A stretch of DNA of 64,000 bases from contig CANCVE010000004.1 in assembly GCA_947381435.1 (NCBI GenBank), forward strand, positions 43,544 to 107,543, given 5' to 3'. The stretch is from Chitinophagaceae bacterium (GTDB lineage: Bacteria; Bacteroidota; Bacteroidia; Chitinophagales; Chitinophagaceae). Below the pieces are notes generated by a model that was given only the letters and a program-made list of their open reading frames with translations, did no database searches and had not been told where the DNA came from. Shown here piece by piece: positions 17,576-25,434 of this stretch (the first letter of the stretch is position 1; each line of letters starts with the position of its first letter). A program made the position numbers and the translations under genes.

Positions 17576-18072
17576 GTTTTATTTTTAAATTGTGATGCTG
17601 TAAGCATCTTTTAAAAAATGAATCCTTGTTTTATGGTTAAGCATTCAGTCTGTTCAATATTTAGTAGTTGCTTAAAATTAGAGTGAGATGCCTACGGCAT
17701 GACAAGCAAAGTGCCTCCCCTTTCTTTGTAATAAACCTGAAATTGCAACTTTAAGGTTGTTGTTTATACTGAACTATTTGTTTGGGGTAGTTATTAATAG
17801 TAAGATTAATACATACGAGTGATGCCTTAGAAGCAACTGTGCTAGGAGGTATTTAATAAACATTAAGCCCATGAAAGGAGTGAAGATGGTAGCAAGTTTG
17901 ACGTTGACTAGCGGGGGAATTGATGTAACGATTATTCAAAAAATAATGGGAAATAATGATATTAAACAACGATGTGTTTTTTGCATACAAGCAATAAAGA
18001 TTTGTTGAAAATATTAAGTCCTTTAGATACATTGAATTTGGATATATAGATTCCCTTAGATTTGTATTAAAG
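17280..18072 (+). repeat. Duplicated module, right copy
   Basis: Repeats the left module (12379-13238) in the same order: CATAGG element, TAAGGAACTTAG, GATGCTGTAAGCATC / AATCCTTGTTTTATGGTTA, long shared stretch with GATGCCTACGGCATGACAAG, recombinase remnant, TATAGATTCCCTTAGATTTG. Divergence is scattered point changes, so the duplication is old. Confidence 0.8.
17886..18008 (+). pseudogene. Tyrosine recombinase, C-terminal remnant (right copy)
   Basis: Same 41-codon frame as at 13054 with substitutions: VASLTLTSGGIDVTIIQKIM then GNNDIKQR. The conserved Gly-His of the integrase motif has become Gly-Asn here, while the left copy keeps Gly-His. It ends at TGA and has no N-terminal part. Confidence 0.6.
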
Positions 18073-18213
18073 CTACTGGAAGGCGACCGCGTATATTTAA
18101 TTAAAAGCATAACAATCAACAGGTTAACTAATTATGCGCGGTGAGAAAAAAGAAACCAGTAGCTCATATTAAAGAGTTAGCAGTCATTTTAAACTACAAC
18201 AACAAAACATAAA

Positions 18214-19095
18214 ATGGAAATACCAAAGTTTGACGAGACATTTCTTCCAATACTTGAAGTTCTTAAAAGTGGTGAAATTTTTAAGTCGAGAGAACTTATT
18301 GAAGAGGTGAAAACAAAATTTTATTCTGGACTAAGTGACGAACAACTCAAACATCAAACAAAATCAGGTGATTTACTTATTGACAACAGAATTGCTTGGG
18401 GCAAGTCATACCTCAAAAAAGGTGGTTTTATTTCATTTCCTGAGCGAGGACATGTTCAAATAACAGAAAAAGGGAAAAATCATTCAGCTACAATGACGGT
18501 TAGAGATTTAGAAAATGAAAGTTCGATGTTTGAGTTTTATAAGCCAGAAAAAGAAACTAATCAAACCGAAAAGAATATTAAAGTTGACATTTCATCACCG
18601 CAAGACTTAATAGACGAAGGCTTTAACAGGATTGAACGGGATGTTAAGAATGATCTTTTGCTGAAACTGAAAAATATTGATCCGTATTTTTTTGAAAAAG
18701 TAGTTCTAAGGCTACTAAAAAAGATGGGGTATGGTGATTTTATAGAAACAACAAAATCTAATGATGGTGGTATAGACGGTATAATAAATGAAGACAAACT
18801 TGGACTTGACAAAATATACATACAAGCAAAACGATTTAATGAGGGGAAGGTTAGAGAAAAAGACATTAGGAATTTTATAGGTGCTATGAGTGGTGACACA
18901 AATAAAGGTGTGTTTGTTACAACATCTGAATTTGATGAAAAGGCAAAAGAAAAAGCACGTTCTGCACATCATAAAATAATTTGCATTGACGGACAAAAGT
19001 TAGTGACACTTATGCATGAGTTTAATGTAGGCATTCAAATAAAGACAACTTATGAAATCAAACAAATTGACGAAGACTTTTTTGACGAACAGTAG
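18214..19095 (+). CDS. Mrr-family restriction endonuclease
   Basis: 293 aa. Residues 1-95 form a winged-helix Mrr_N-type domain (KSGEIFKSRELIEEV, WGKSYLKKGGFISFPERG). Residues 150-285 are the Mrr catalytic domain of the PD-(D/E)xK fold: FFEKVVLRLLKKMGYGD, then Asp188 in DGGIDGI and Gln204-x-Lys206 in YIQAKRF, and FVTTSEFDEKAKEKA. The active-site residues are intact. Mrr-type enzymes cleave modified DNA, so this is a likely type IV-like defence nuclease. No methylase is beside it, as expected. AT-rich and directly after a recombinase-remnant module, so probably acquired. Confidence 0.9.
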   Translation: MEIPKFDETFLPILEVLKSGEIFKSRELIEEVKTKFYSGLSDEQLKHQTKSGDLLIDNRIAWGKSYLKKGGFISFPERGHVQITEKGKNHSATMTVRDLENESSMFEFYKPEKETNQTEKNIKVDISSPQDLIDEGFNRIERDVKNDLLLKLKNIDPYFFEKVVLRLLKKMGYGDFIETTKSNDGGIDGIINEDKLGLDKIYIQAKRFNEGKVREKDIRNFIGAMSGDTNKGVFVTTSEFDEKAKEKARSAHHKIICIDGQKLVTLMHEFNVGIQIKTTYEIKQIDEDFFDEQ

Positions 19096-19103
19096 GAGAC
19101 AAA

Positions 19104-19300
19104 ATGTCTGCTAACAAAAGTGTTTAGTAAAGTGCTTGGACGGAAGAAATTCAGGAATAGTGTTTTCTTTAGCAGTAGTTTCGGACCTAACACTAGGGGA
19201 CAATCGGGAAATAATTAAGAAACGTACATCGTATGTAGGAACGTTGTTTTTCTTAAACATTCTGTTTACTAGTTCGTTAGCGGTTACTATAAGACTGAAA
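19104..19300. other. Cassette-end-like sequence after the Mrr gene
   Basis: Begins CTGCTAACAAAAGTGTTTAG then TAAAGTGCTTGG and closes with CTAGTTCGTTAGCGG. The two ends are imperfect reverse complements (CTGCTAAC against GTTAGCGG), giving a folded structure of about 180 bases between two accessory genes. AAAAGTGTTTnG(G/T)AAAGTGCTTG recurs after the next gene at 20070. This looks like an integron-type attC or a similar recombination site, but no integron integrase is in the window. Confidence 0.45.
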
Positions 19301-19324
19301 CCATAAACATAAATTTGATAAAAA

Positions 19325-20044
19325 ATGATAGACAATTTACCGACATATATTTCGCTGTCTTTTGGAGTGACTACACTTGTGGCCTTGCAACTTTTTATCT
19401 GGACTATTAGAAATTCATATTCTAAACAAACACAAAAAAAGGCAACCCCCATTTTTATAAGCTTTACACTTTGGTTGACAATTCAAGCTGTTTTAACATA
19501 TAATAATGTATACAATAGCGACACAAATTCCTTTCCTCCAAAAATTATGTTGATTGGAATATTGCCGACAATTTTGACAATCATTTTTTTGTTTGCAACA
19601 CCAAAAGGAAGGCTTTTTATTGACAGTTTATCGCTGAAACATTTGACCTCTCTTAATATAGTGAGAATACCTGTTGAGTTAGTTTTGTTGTGGCTTTTCT
19701 TGAACAAAGCAATTCCTAAACTTATGACTTTTGAGGGAAGAAACTTTGACATTCTTGCAGGCGTAACAGCACCATTTGTTGTGTATTATGGCTTGACAAA
19801 AAAGAAATTGAGCAGACAAGTTATTTTGATCTGGAACTTTGTTTGTTTAGGGCTTTTGGCAAATATTGTGGTGATTGCTTTACTTTCTGCACCATCACCA
19901 ATACAAAAATTTGCTTTTGACCAACCGAACATAGCAATTTTATATTTTCCATTTAGCTGGTTGCCCACTTTTATAGTTCCCTTAGTGCTTTTTGGACATC
20001 TAGCTTCAATTAGACAATTATTGAAACAGAATACTGACAGATAA
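19325..20044 (+). CDS. Hypothetical integral membrane protein
   Basis: 239 aa with about seven hydrophobic segments (LSFGVTTLVALQLFIW, FISFTLWLTIQAVLT, IMLIGILPTILTIIFLF and so on), and a short polar loop between helices four and five (NKAIPKLMTFEGRN). I do not recognise a specific family. It lies between two cassette-end-like sequences in the accessory region, so it is probably mobile cargo. Confidence 0.75.
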   Translation: MIDNLPTYISLSFGVTTLVALQLFIWTIRNSYSKQTQKKATPIFISFTLWLTIQAVLTYNNVYNSDTNSFPPKIMLIGILPTILTIIFLFATPKGRLFIDSLSLKHLTSLNIVRIPVELVLLWLFLNKAIPKLMTFEGRNFDILAGVTAPFVVYYGLTKKKLSRQVILIWNFVCLGLLANIVVIALLSAPSPIQKFAFDQPNIAILYFPFSWLPTFIVPLVLFGHLASIRQLLKQNTDR

Positions 20045-20059
20045 ACAAAAGAAATAACA

Positions 20060-20110
20060 ATGAATGTGGCACACAAAAGTGTTTTGGAAAGTGCTTGCCG
20101 AAGGAAGTAA
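20060..20110. other. Second cassette-end-like sequence
   Basis: GGCACACAAAAGTGTTTTGG then AAAGTGCTTGCCGAAGGAAG closely matches the sequence after the Mrr gene (AACAAAAGTGTTTAGTAAAG, then TGCTTGGACGGAAG). It marks the right end of the accessory block; the housekeeping-like regulator follows on the other strand. Confidence 0.45.
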
Positions 20111-20191
20111 TTGACCAATTAGTCTAGGCTTATTATTCTGTTCGCTAAAAGTACACGAACAGCCTTGAAGATACCGCCAATCTAGATTTTT

Positions 20192-21082
20192 TTAAACGCT
20201 AATTTCAAGCTTATATCCTTTGCCGCGTATAACAACAATGTTGATGTTAGGATCTGATTCCAGTTTTTTTCTAAGTTTTGAAATGAACATATCTAGACTG
20301 CGGCCTACTATAACCCCTTCATCTTCCCATATTTCTTTTTGCAGCCTGCTTCGATCTATCGCCTCGTTTGGTGACAAAGCAAAAATGTGTAGTACACGGG
20401 TTTCAGTTCTAGTTAAGTTTATGGTATTTCCATTTGTCATGAGCCTATGCGTCTCCACATCGAACGAGATTGACCCTAGAGTGAATATGCCAGTAAGCTG
20501 ACTTTCAGGTAAAGCCTTCTTCGGCATAACTCTTCTTAAAAAAAGAAAGCTAACTAATGCTAATAATGTCAAAGCACCCAAAATAAATATATTCTTTGCG
20601 TTAACTATTCCAGTTGGTTTGAATGTAATATTAATTCTATAACACCCTAAAGGTTGCCTTCTTCCTATGCAGGCTACAATATCATCTTTCTTGTTTTTTG
20701 ATATGGCATATCCGTAGACAACTGTGGCATTGGCACAGTTCAGTACATTAACAACGTAATCGGTAGCAAGCGGGTCTTTTGCTAACACACGCTGAGTAGT
20801 ATTTATCAGGGATTCGGGTTGAAAAGTAAAAGCATTCTGAAAACTTATCTGGTATTCATTTTGGGCAATCATTTTAATCGGTAGTACCCTTGATACACTG
20901 TCGCCCGACTGAAAGAGTATTTCATGTCCGATTCGGCGAAGCAATATTTCCCTTCTGGCAAAGTCAAAGTCATCATTGCCGAATTTGCTGAAAGCAACGC
21001 AGATTATAGCGATAAACGAGAGTTGTAATAGTATGCCCAAGTGCATTCGTTTGATTGGCATGAGATTTCTTCTACAAAGCAT
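20192..21082 (-). CDS. Membrane-anchored winged-helix transcriptional regulator (ToxR/CadC-like layout)
   Basis: 296 aa. An N-terminal hydrophobic segment (GILLQLSFIAIICVAFS) and a second near residue 165-185 (IFILGALTLLALVSFLFL) place residues 30-160 outside the cytosol as a sensor. The C-terminal 100 residues are an OmpR/PhoB-type winged helix (LTRTETRVLHIFALSPNEAI, RSLDMFISKLRKKL, VIRGKGYKLE). The orientation is opposite to ToxR (DNA-binding domain at the C-terminus), and no receiver domain is present. It is divergent from a small exported protein at 21259, its most likely target. Confidence 0.85.
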   Translation of the reverse strand: MLCRRNLMPIKRMHLGILLQLSFIAIICVAFSKFGNDDFDFARREILLRRIGHEILFQSGDSVSRVLPIKMIAQNEYQISFQNAFTFQPESLINTTQRVLAKDPLATDYVVNVLNCANATVVYGYAISKNKKDDIVACIGRRQPLGCYRINITFKPTGIVNAKNIFILGALTLLALVSFLFLRRVMPKKALPESQLTGIFTLGSISFDVETHRLMTNGNTINLTRTETRVLHIFALSPNEAIDRSRLQKEIWEDEGVIVGRSLDMFISKLRKKLESDPNINIVVIRGKGYKLEISV

Positions 21083-21258
21083 GAAGTAAAGATATAATTT
21101 ACAAAGTTTACACTATAATTTACAATACATATTCGTCCTTATGGACACTATCAGGGTATTTTTGTTGCACCAACTTTAAAGGGATTCGACAAATAAAAGA
21201 AATGCCTTCAACCCATTAATCCGAAGATAGATATATGTTAATTAATACTACAAGAAAT

Positions 21259-21801
21259 ATGAAAAAGGTTATTTATGTGCTGGTATTACTGCAGGTTGTG
21301 GTAGGCGGAATAGTACTTGCTAATAGCGAGTTGAAAAATGAAACTAGAAAAGAATCAACCCAAATGCCACTTTCTACGGCTGAAAGGAATGCCGAATTGA
21401 AAAAATGGGAGGCTACCCCTGAAGGTATAAAGTACAAAAAATGGGAAGCGTCTGCCGAAGGTAAAAAAGTGCTTACCAGTGCTGCTAAAGTAAATAGGCA
21501 GATAAGTGCTTCTGCCAATATGGAGGCTTTAGTAACCTCTTTGTCGCTTCCGCTAGGTGCTAGATTAGGTTTTGGAGTGATGGTACGGATTAATGGCGAT
21601 GATTATATTCTTAGTTTTGGGGCTGAAAGTGCTAATGAATTTCAGCAATTGCATAGCCTGAAAGTGAATGACAAACTAATTATTAGAAGCCGGAGTGTAT
21701 CGCACGCACCTAAGTATTCATATCCAATAATAGCGGGCGACTATGTGAAACGAGATGGTAAAATAGTTTATAAGCGTGTACCTCATAAAGGCGGTTGCTA
21801 A
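21259..21801 (+). CDS. Small exported hypothetical protein
   Basis: 180 aa from the ATG at 21259, chosen because a signal peptide starts there (MKKVIYVLVLLQVVVGGIVL); the ATG at 21235 adds an atypical eight residues. The mature part has two similar short repeats (KKWEATPEGIKYK and KKWEASAEGKKV) and a beta-rich end with KVNDKLIIRSRSVS; family not recognised. It is divergently transcribed from the membrane-anchored regulator, with about 150 bases of shared promoter space. Confidence 0.8.
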   Translation: MKKVIYVLVLLQVVVGGIVLANSELKNETRKESTQMPLSTAERNAELKKWEATPEGIKYKKWEASAEGKKVLTSAAKVNRQISASANMEALVTSLSLPLGARLGFGVMVRINGDDYILSFGAESANEFQQLHSLKVNDKLIIRSRSVSHAPKYSYPIIAGDYVKRDGKIVYKRVPHKGGC

Positions 21802-21825
21802 GCAAATAAACCCTAAATAAATATA

Positions 21826-21858
21826 ACGTTCAACAACCCTCAAAGGGTTGTTGAACGT
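21826..21858 (+). terminator. Strong hairpin after the exported protein
   Basis: A perfect 15-bp stem, ACGTTCAACAACCCT with its complement, around a CAA loop, 24 bases after the stop. No T run follows (GTGAAAAAACC), so it may stabilise the 3' end rather than be an intrinsic terminator. Confidence 0.6.
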
Positions 21859-22183
21859 AGTGAAAAAACCTAGCTTGGAATTTCTAATCCAGATGCTACA
21901 TAATAGCGCAATACATTACGTACACTCTCAAAATCGGGTTGCTAGCAGCGTCAATAACTGATTACTTTTTACTGTTTACTGTTCACTGGTATCGATTATT
22001 CCTATTTATTAAAACAAAAAATACATTCAACAGAATAAAAGCCCCCTCTTTTACGTTATAGCAACGGAACGTATGTGAAATTGTTAAACATACCTCTTAT
22101 TTAATACAAATGCAATAATAGAAGCAAGGATGGAATCATCGCTTTTATGAATAAATGATTGTGTTTTAATAAATTATTTTATT
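21859..22183. other. Gene-free upstream region of the OmpA-family gene
   Basis: Unstructured AT-rich DNA with a short ACTTTTTACTGTTTACTGTT heptamer-type stretch at about 21962-21990 and no open frame. Probably the promoter region of the gene at 22184. Confidence 0.5.
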
Positions 22184-23626
22184 ATGATTTGTAATAAATC
22201 AATAAGGCTTTTACTGGTTTCTTTATACTGCATCATTGCCCTTTGCTCAAAGGGACAATCTAATTATGTTGGCTTTTTTGGAACTGTTAACGATTATACT
22301 GGCGGGCTGAATAAGAACAGATTTGAATTGTTTAGGTTTAAATACTTTAAACCTGGGCCTTCAATTTCATTAGAACAATATTTGAGTCCCTTCTTTAATA
22401 TTATAGAAAATGTTTCTTACGATTGGGTACAATATCAAACTGATACTAAATCGGCTGGTGTTGATGCCAAGTTTCTTTCGGGCGATTTGATATTGAAATA
22501 CAAGTTGAATAATGACTATGTATTTAGATCGGATGCGGCCATTGCACCATTTATTGTGGTAGGTGCAGGTGCTACTTACATGAAAACCAGACAATACACT
22601 TTTGATCAATCTAGAAACCTTATCGCCGAAGAGACTAAGCTTAATGCATTGGCAGGAATTGGGTTTACGTTTAGGATTAATGAAGGTGTGGGGTTTGAGA
22701 TAGCGAGTAAAGTTTATATGCCCATGCGCAATGGATGGGATGGTAAACCACAGACCAATAATGATATATGGTCTAATGCAATCTATACACAGCATAGTGC
22801 AGGCTTTGTAATAGCCCTCAAGAAAAGTATGGATAGCGATAGAGATGGTGTGCCTGACAAAAGAGACGAATGCCCTGGAACACCTTATGGTCAAAAAGTA
22901 GATAATAGGGGATGCACACTAGATAGTGATGGCGATGGCATACCAGATTATATAGACAGATGCCCTTTTGTGTTTGGATTGGCTATGTATCAGGGCTGCC
23001 CGAGTGGACAAAATAATTATCAATCTAATAACTATGATGGGGATGCTGATGGAGATGGCGTGCCAGATTCTAGGGATAAATGTGCCAATACGCCTATCAA
23101 CACACCGGTGGATGCAAAAGGATGTCCGCTTGTGAATAATGATAATAACTATAACAAAAATAATGACGACAACAAGGACAGCGATGGAGATGGCGTGCCA
23201 GATAGGATTGATAAATGTCCGTTTACTCCGGGACCTGCCTCGAACAGGGGATGCCCTGAAGTAAGTGCTGCCGCTAAGAAAAGATTGCGCTTTGCTACAC
23301 GTGGTATCTATTTTGAAACTGATAGGGCTATCATTAAGTCTCAGTCGTACCCAATGTTGAATGAAATTGTAGATATTCTTAACCAATATCCCGATTATGA
23401 TGTAAGGCTTGCAGGACATACAGACAATATAGGGGGTGATACTTACAACCAGCAATTATCGCAGAGTAGGGTAGATGCTGTGATGGCTTACCTAACAGAA
23501 AAAGGCATTCCAGGACACCGACTAGAGGCAATAGGTTATGGAAAAACCAAACCAATTGCTACTAATAATACGGCAATAGGAAGGGCATTGAACAGAAGGG
23601 TAGAAGTAGAATTGTACCTGAAGTGA
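22184..23626 (+). CDS. OmpA-family outer-membrane protein with thrombospondin type 3 repeats
   Basis: 480 aa with a signal peptide (LLLVSLYCIIALCSKG). Residues 25-215 form an outer-membrane barrel (GFGTV/GAGATYMK type strands). Residues 220-370 carry at least four Asp-rich calcium-binding repeats (DSDRDGVPDKRDECPGTP, DSDGDGIPDYIDRCPF, DADGDGVPDSRDKC, DSDGDGVPDRIDKCPF) with linkers rich in Asn/Asp. The C-terminal 110 residues are a peptidoglycan-binding OmpA domain (IYFETDRAIIK, LAGHTDNIGG, NQQLSQSRVDAV, NRRVEVEL). It anchors the outer membrane to the wall. Confidence 0.93.
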   Translation: MICNKSIRLLLVSLYCIIALCSKGQSNYVGFFGTVNDYTGGLNKNRFELFRFKYFKPGPSISLEQYLSPFFNIIENVSYDWVQYQTDTKSAGVDAKFLSGDLILKYKLNNDYVFRSDAAIAPFIVVGAGATYMKTRQYTFDQSRNLIAEETKLNALAGIGFTFRINEGVGFEIASKVYMPMRNGWDGKPQTNNDIWSNAIYTQHSAGFVIALKKSMDSDRDGVPDKRDECPGTPYGQKVDNRGCTLDSDGDGIPDYIDRCPFVFGLAMYQGCPSGQNNYQSNNYDGDADGDGVPDSRDKCANTPINTPVDAKGCPLVNNDNNYNKNNDDNKDSDGDGVPDRIDKCPFTPGPASNRGCPEVSAAAKKRLRFATRGIYFETDRAIIKSQSYPMLNEIVDILNQYPDYDVRLAGHTDNIGGDTYNQQLSQSRVDAVMAYLTEKGIPGHRLEAIGYGKTKPIATNNTAIGRALNRRVEVELYLK

Positions 23627-23636
23627 TAGTTTTATT

Positions 23637-23684
23637 TTGGGTTTTAGATGTTAAATTTAAAACCAAAAATTCAACATTTAAAAC
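23637..23684. repeat. Heptamer-type inverted repeat
   Basis: GTTTTAGATGTTAAATTTAA against AAATTCAACATTTAAAAC, in 7-bp steps, forms a hairpin 10 bases after the OmpA-family stop. Same layout as the other heptamer arrays in the window. Confidence 0.55.
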
Positions 23685-23755
23685 AGATTCGTTGGGTTTA
23701 ACTTTTTTAATCGCCGTCTGGGTATTACTTTGCCGCCATAAAATAAATAATAAAT

Positions 23756-24592
23756 ATGTATAAAGTGATTTTATCGGCTGCATTGCTTGCAGTAATGACC
23801 CTTAGTAGTGTTGCTCAAACAACAAAGAAAACTACCAAGAAGAAAGCGGTTACCAAGAAAACAACAACAAGTAGCAGTACTACAACTTCGGCTACTACAA
23901 CTCCTGCCTCCAAAACTGCTACAACTGCAACTACTTCTTCAGCTGTTGCTACGACGACAACCACAACTACAGAAACCAAGAGTTCACTCCTTGGTTCTGA
24001 TAATATCTCGAATGGACTTAAAGAGGCATTACAGGTAGGTGCTACTAATGCGGCTAAGAAACTTGGTATTCAAGATGGCTTTTTTGGTAATGCTGCTATT
24101 AAGATATTAATGCCACCTGAGGCTCTGATTATAGAAAAAAAATTGCGCGATTATGGTATGGGTAGCCAAGTAGATGATGCCATTCTAAGTATGAACAGGG
24201 CTGCCGAAAGCGCTTCTCAGAGTGCAGCACCCATATTCATTAATGCGATAAAAAGCATGAGCATTACTGATGCTGTAAATATTTTGAAGGGTACTGATAC
24301 CGCAGCTACCGGATATTTAAGAGAGAAAACAACTCCTCAATTAACAACGGCATTTAAACCAGTAATTGAACAATCTTTGGATCAAGTTGGGGCTAGTACT
24401 AAGTGGTCGGCACTTGTAAGTTTGTATAATAACATACCATTTATTAAGAAACTAAACCCAAATTTAGCTGGATATGTTACTGATAAGGCTTTAAGCGGAA
24501 TGTTTTTGACCGTAGCTGATGAAGAGAAGAAGATTCGTAAAGATCCTGTTGCACAAACTACTGATTTGCTTAAAAAGATTTTTGGTAAATAA
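23756..24592 (+). CDS. Exported DUF4197 protein with Lys/Thr-rich linker
   Basis: 278 aa with signal peptide (LSAALLAVMTLSSVAQ). A low-complexity linker of Thr, Lys and Ala fills residues 22-78; then a DUF4197 domain (SNGLKEALQVGATNAAKKLG, LMPPEALIIEKKLRDYG, TTPQLTTAFKPVIE, NPNLAGYVTDKALSGMF). The family is widespread in Bacteroidota and Proteobacteria with no known function; it is helical and probably periplasmic. Downstream is a clear terminator. Confidence 0.9.
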   Translation: MYKVILSAALLAVMTLSSVAQTTKKTTKKKAVTKKTTTSSSTTTSATTTPASKTATTATTSSAVATTTTTTTETKSSLLGSDNISNGLKEALQVGATNAAKKLGIQDGFFGNAAIKILMPPEALIIEKKLRDYGMGSQVDDAILSMNRAAESASQSAAPIFINAIKSMSITDAVNILKGTDTAATGYLREKTTPQLTTAFKPVIEQSLDQVGASTKWSALVSLYNNIPFIKKLNPNLAGYVTDKALSGMFLTVADEEKKIRKDPVAQTTDLLKKIFGK

Positions 24593-24611
24593 ACCAATAT
24601 TGATTCTTTTA

Positions 24612-24647
24612 AAAATCCCCATTGAAGTTAAAATCAATGGGGATTTT
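24612..24647. terminator. Bidirectional rho-independent terminator
   Basis: A perfect 14-bp stem AAAATCCCCATTGA with its complement and an 8-base loop, A- and T-flanked, sits between the convergent DUF4197 gene (+) and msrA (-). Confidence 0.9.
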
Positions 24648-24692
24648 GTTTTAAGCTATTTATGGTTTAAAGTAATACCAACTCTTTACCCA

Positions 24693-25319
24693 TTATTTAT
24701 ATTCCTTCTTTAGTTTATGCTTGAAGACCTTCTCAAACTTCTCCACTTTGGGTCTAATCACATAAGAACAATAGCCCTGATTAGGGTTGTCATTGTAGTA
24801 ATTACTGTGGTAGTTCTCCGCAGGATAATAGTTTTTAAAAGATTCAATCGCCGTAACTATCGGATTTGCGTATGCGTGGCTCTTGTCTAATTCTGCCTTG
24901 TAATGCTCTGCCTTTTGCTTTTGCTCTGGCGAAGTATAAAATATTACACTTCTGTATTGAGGGCCTGCATCAGCCCCTTGACGATTAAGTGTTGTAGGGT
25001 CGTGTGTTTTCCAAAACACTTCCAGCAGCTCATCATAAGTAACCTTTGTGGGATCGTATTCTATTTTGGTTATCTCTGCATGACCCGTTTTTTTATCACA
25101 AACTTGCTCGTAAGTAGGATTGTCCACATGTCCGCCGCCATATCCACTACGAACACTTATTACGCCTTCAACCCGTTGAAAAAATGCTTCTGTACACCAA
25201 AAGCAACCCTCGCCAAAATAAGCAATTTCTGTTTTCACTCCACTCATAGTCTTTGTTTTTTGACCAAAGGATACAAACATACTAAGTGTAAATACCCCGA
25301 TTAATAATAATTTTTGCAT
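24693..25319 (-). CDS. msrA: Peptide methionine-S-sulfoxide reductase, exported
   Basis: 208 aa with a signal peptide (LLLIGVFTLSMFVSFGQ), so it acts in the periplasm. The catalytic motif GEGCFWC places the nucleophile at Cys39; SGYGGGHVDNPTYEQVC and YDPTKVTYDELLEVFWKTHDPT are the next family blocks, with HDPTTLNRQGADAGPQYRS the substrate-site motif. It repairs oxidised S-methionine sulfoxide in envelope proteins. No msrB is adjacent. It ends in a bidirectional terminator. Confidence 0.93.
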   Translation of the reverse strand: MQKLLLIGVFTLSMFVSFGQKTKTMSGVKTEIAYFGEGCFWCTEAFFQRVEGVISVRSGYGGGHVDNPTYEQVCDKKTGHAEITKIEYDPTKVTYDELLEVFWKTHDPTTLNRQGADAGPQYRSVIFYTSPEQKQKAEHYKAELDKSHAYANPIVTAIESFKNYYPAENYHSNYYNDNPNQGYCSYVIRPKVEKFEKVFKHKLKKEYK

Positions 25320-25392
25320 GATGATTGACTAACAATTTTTTATTAAATAAGTTGTTACAAACAATATACGTGCATCATTACAAAACCTTACA

Positions 25393-25434
25393 GAATAATT
25401 GACAATTGATAATTAACAATTATCAATTATCAAT
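25393..25434. repeat. Heptamer array, AATTGAT/ATCAATT type
   Basis: Six consecutive 7-bp units ending in AAT (GAATAAT, TGACAAT, TGATAAT, TAACAAT, TATCAAT, TATCAAT) run up to the stop codon of the GH63 gene on the minus strand. The left and right parts are self-complementary and would form a hairpin in its 3' end. Confidence 0.7.

Noticed and set aside
13375..19095. A multi-gene defence system (protease plus Mrr plus membrane protein)
   Set aside because: The protease has a signal peptide so it is not cytosolic, genes are separated by recombination-type sequence, and no shared operon is seen. Only Mrr is a likely defence gene.
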